This document shows, one piece after another, positions 18,142-18,691 of a DNA stretch of 18,691 bases (position 1 is its first letter; each line of letters starts with the position of its first letter). The stretch comes from Scleroderma bovista (lineage: Eukaryota; Basidiomycota; Agaricomycetes; Boletales; Sclerodermataceae). The position numbers were made by a program, and so were the translations under genes. The stretch is from assembly GCA_037178675.1 (NCBI GenBank), contig JAYMGJ010000057.1, positions 1-18,691 of the forward strand, read 5' to 3'. The notes beneath the pieces are model-generated. The model was given only the letters and a program-made list of their open reading frames with translations, was not told the DNA's origin and ran no database searches.

Positions 18142-18691
18142 CCCACTATCTATTCCCGCATTGTACAATTACAAATATGTACAGCGGGTCCAATTGAATG
18201 ACAGGGACAGACGGATATTTTGTGTAGGCAATTGACTGGCCCCACTATCATCCGGTGCCAAGGGATAAGGGACAGCTCCTAGAACCAGTTAGCTTGCTTC
18301 AAGGGTGTGTATGTGAGAGTAAATGCTGCGATACTGTGCTGGTCCCTACGGGCTCTGGACAACGCCACTGCTATGGCACGGCTGGTTGTGACAGGTGCGT
18401 GTCCGTTTGGCCATCCTGACCCGGGGGCAGACGGTGAGCAGTGCCCGAAAGGCGGTGGGTCATGGGAGCAGAGTCGCACTGCGTATCATAACGGACTCGC
18501 ACATACGCACATACGTGACCGCTGAGATATTCTATCTGGGCTACAAGCAGGAGAGAGATTCGGCGCAACCCTTCAGATTTGTCAAGTTGCCATATGGCAT
18601 ATGTGCCTCGTTCGGTTCCTTCCAACTTGCACCCGTTATTCGATAAACTAGACACGTCAATGGAGTTACTCACCTTGGCTGAAGATAAGCT
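18142..18691. other. right-edge spacer
   Basis: No gene supported. At the edge, the minus strand reads CTTCAGCCAAG followed by GTGAGT (donor at 18673-18672), so an exon of another minus-strand gene may begin outside the window. Open frames across 18279-18673 on both strands lack any recognisable feature. Confidence 0.35.

Overview
The window looks like nuclear DNA of a basidiomycete fungus, most likely an agaricomycete. Genes are cut by many short GT-AG introns (about 40-75 nt, often with CTGAC or CTAAC branch sites). Several predicted proteins resemble families common in Agaricomycetes: a seven-helix DUF6534-type protein, an OXR1/TLDc protein with a long disordered N-terminus, and a small secreted protein. 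All exon models were built by eye from reading frames, splice sites and remembered family patterns. No database search was run.

The left half (1-9906) is a pile of transposons. From 952 down to 1, on the minus strand, lies the 5' end of a Ty1/copia-like retroelement: LTR, a primer-binding site matching the initiator-tRNA anticodon arm, and an open frame that runs off the window and encodes two membrane helices instead of a recognisable Gag. A MITE with 74-bp inverted repeats (1247-2191) has one arm split by a solo LTR (1481-2152, 5-bp duplication). A second solo LTR (2326-2949, 5-bp duplication) sits 42 bp past the stop of an intact-looking, 17-exon DUF6534-type gene (2992-4687, minus). Then comes a complete PIF/Harbinger element (5327-9906: 52-bp inverted repeats, TTA duplication). 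It carries a DDE transposase gene and a convergent Myb/SANT-like gene. The transposase gene is split by a third solo LTR (5718-6973), and the two genes carry three in-frame TGA codons. The three solo LTRs share a core promoter layout.

The right half (9910-18691) is more gene-like: OXR1/TLDc (minus, 10178-12784); a decayed gene resembling a basidiomycete O-fucosyltransferase-like family (minus, 13500-about 14960); a Ser/Thr-rich single-pass membrane protein (plus, 15289-16350); a convergent hypothetical gene overlapping its 3' end (minus, about 16316-17308); and a secreted protein (minus, 17537-18052). No functional link among these host genes is evident. The dominant story is nested transposition and decay beside ordinary genes.
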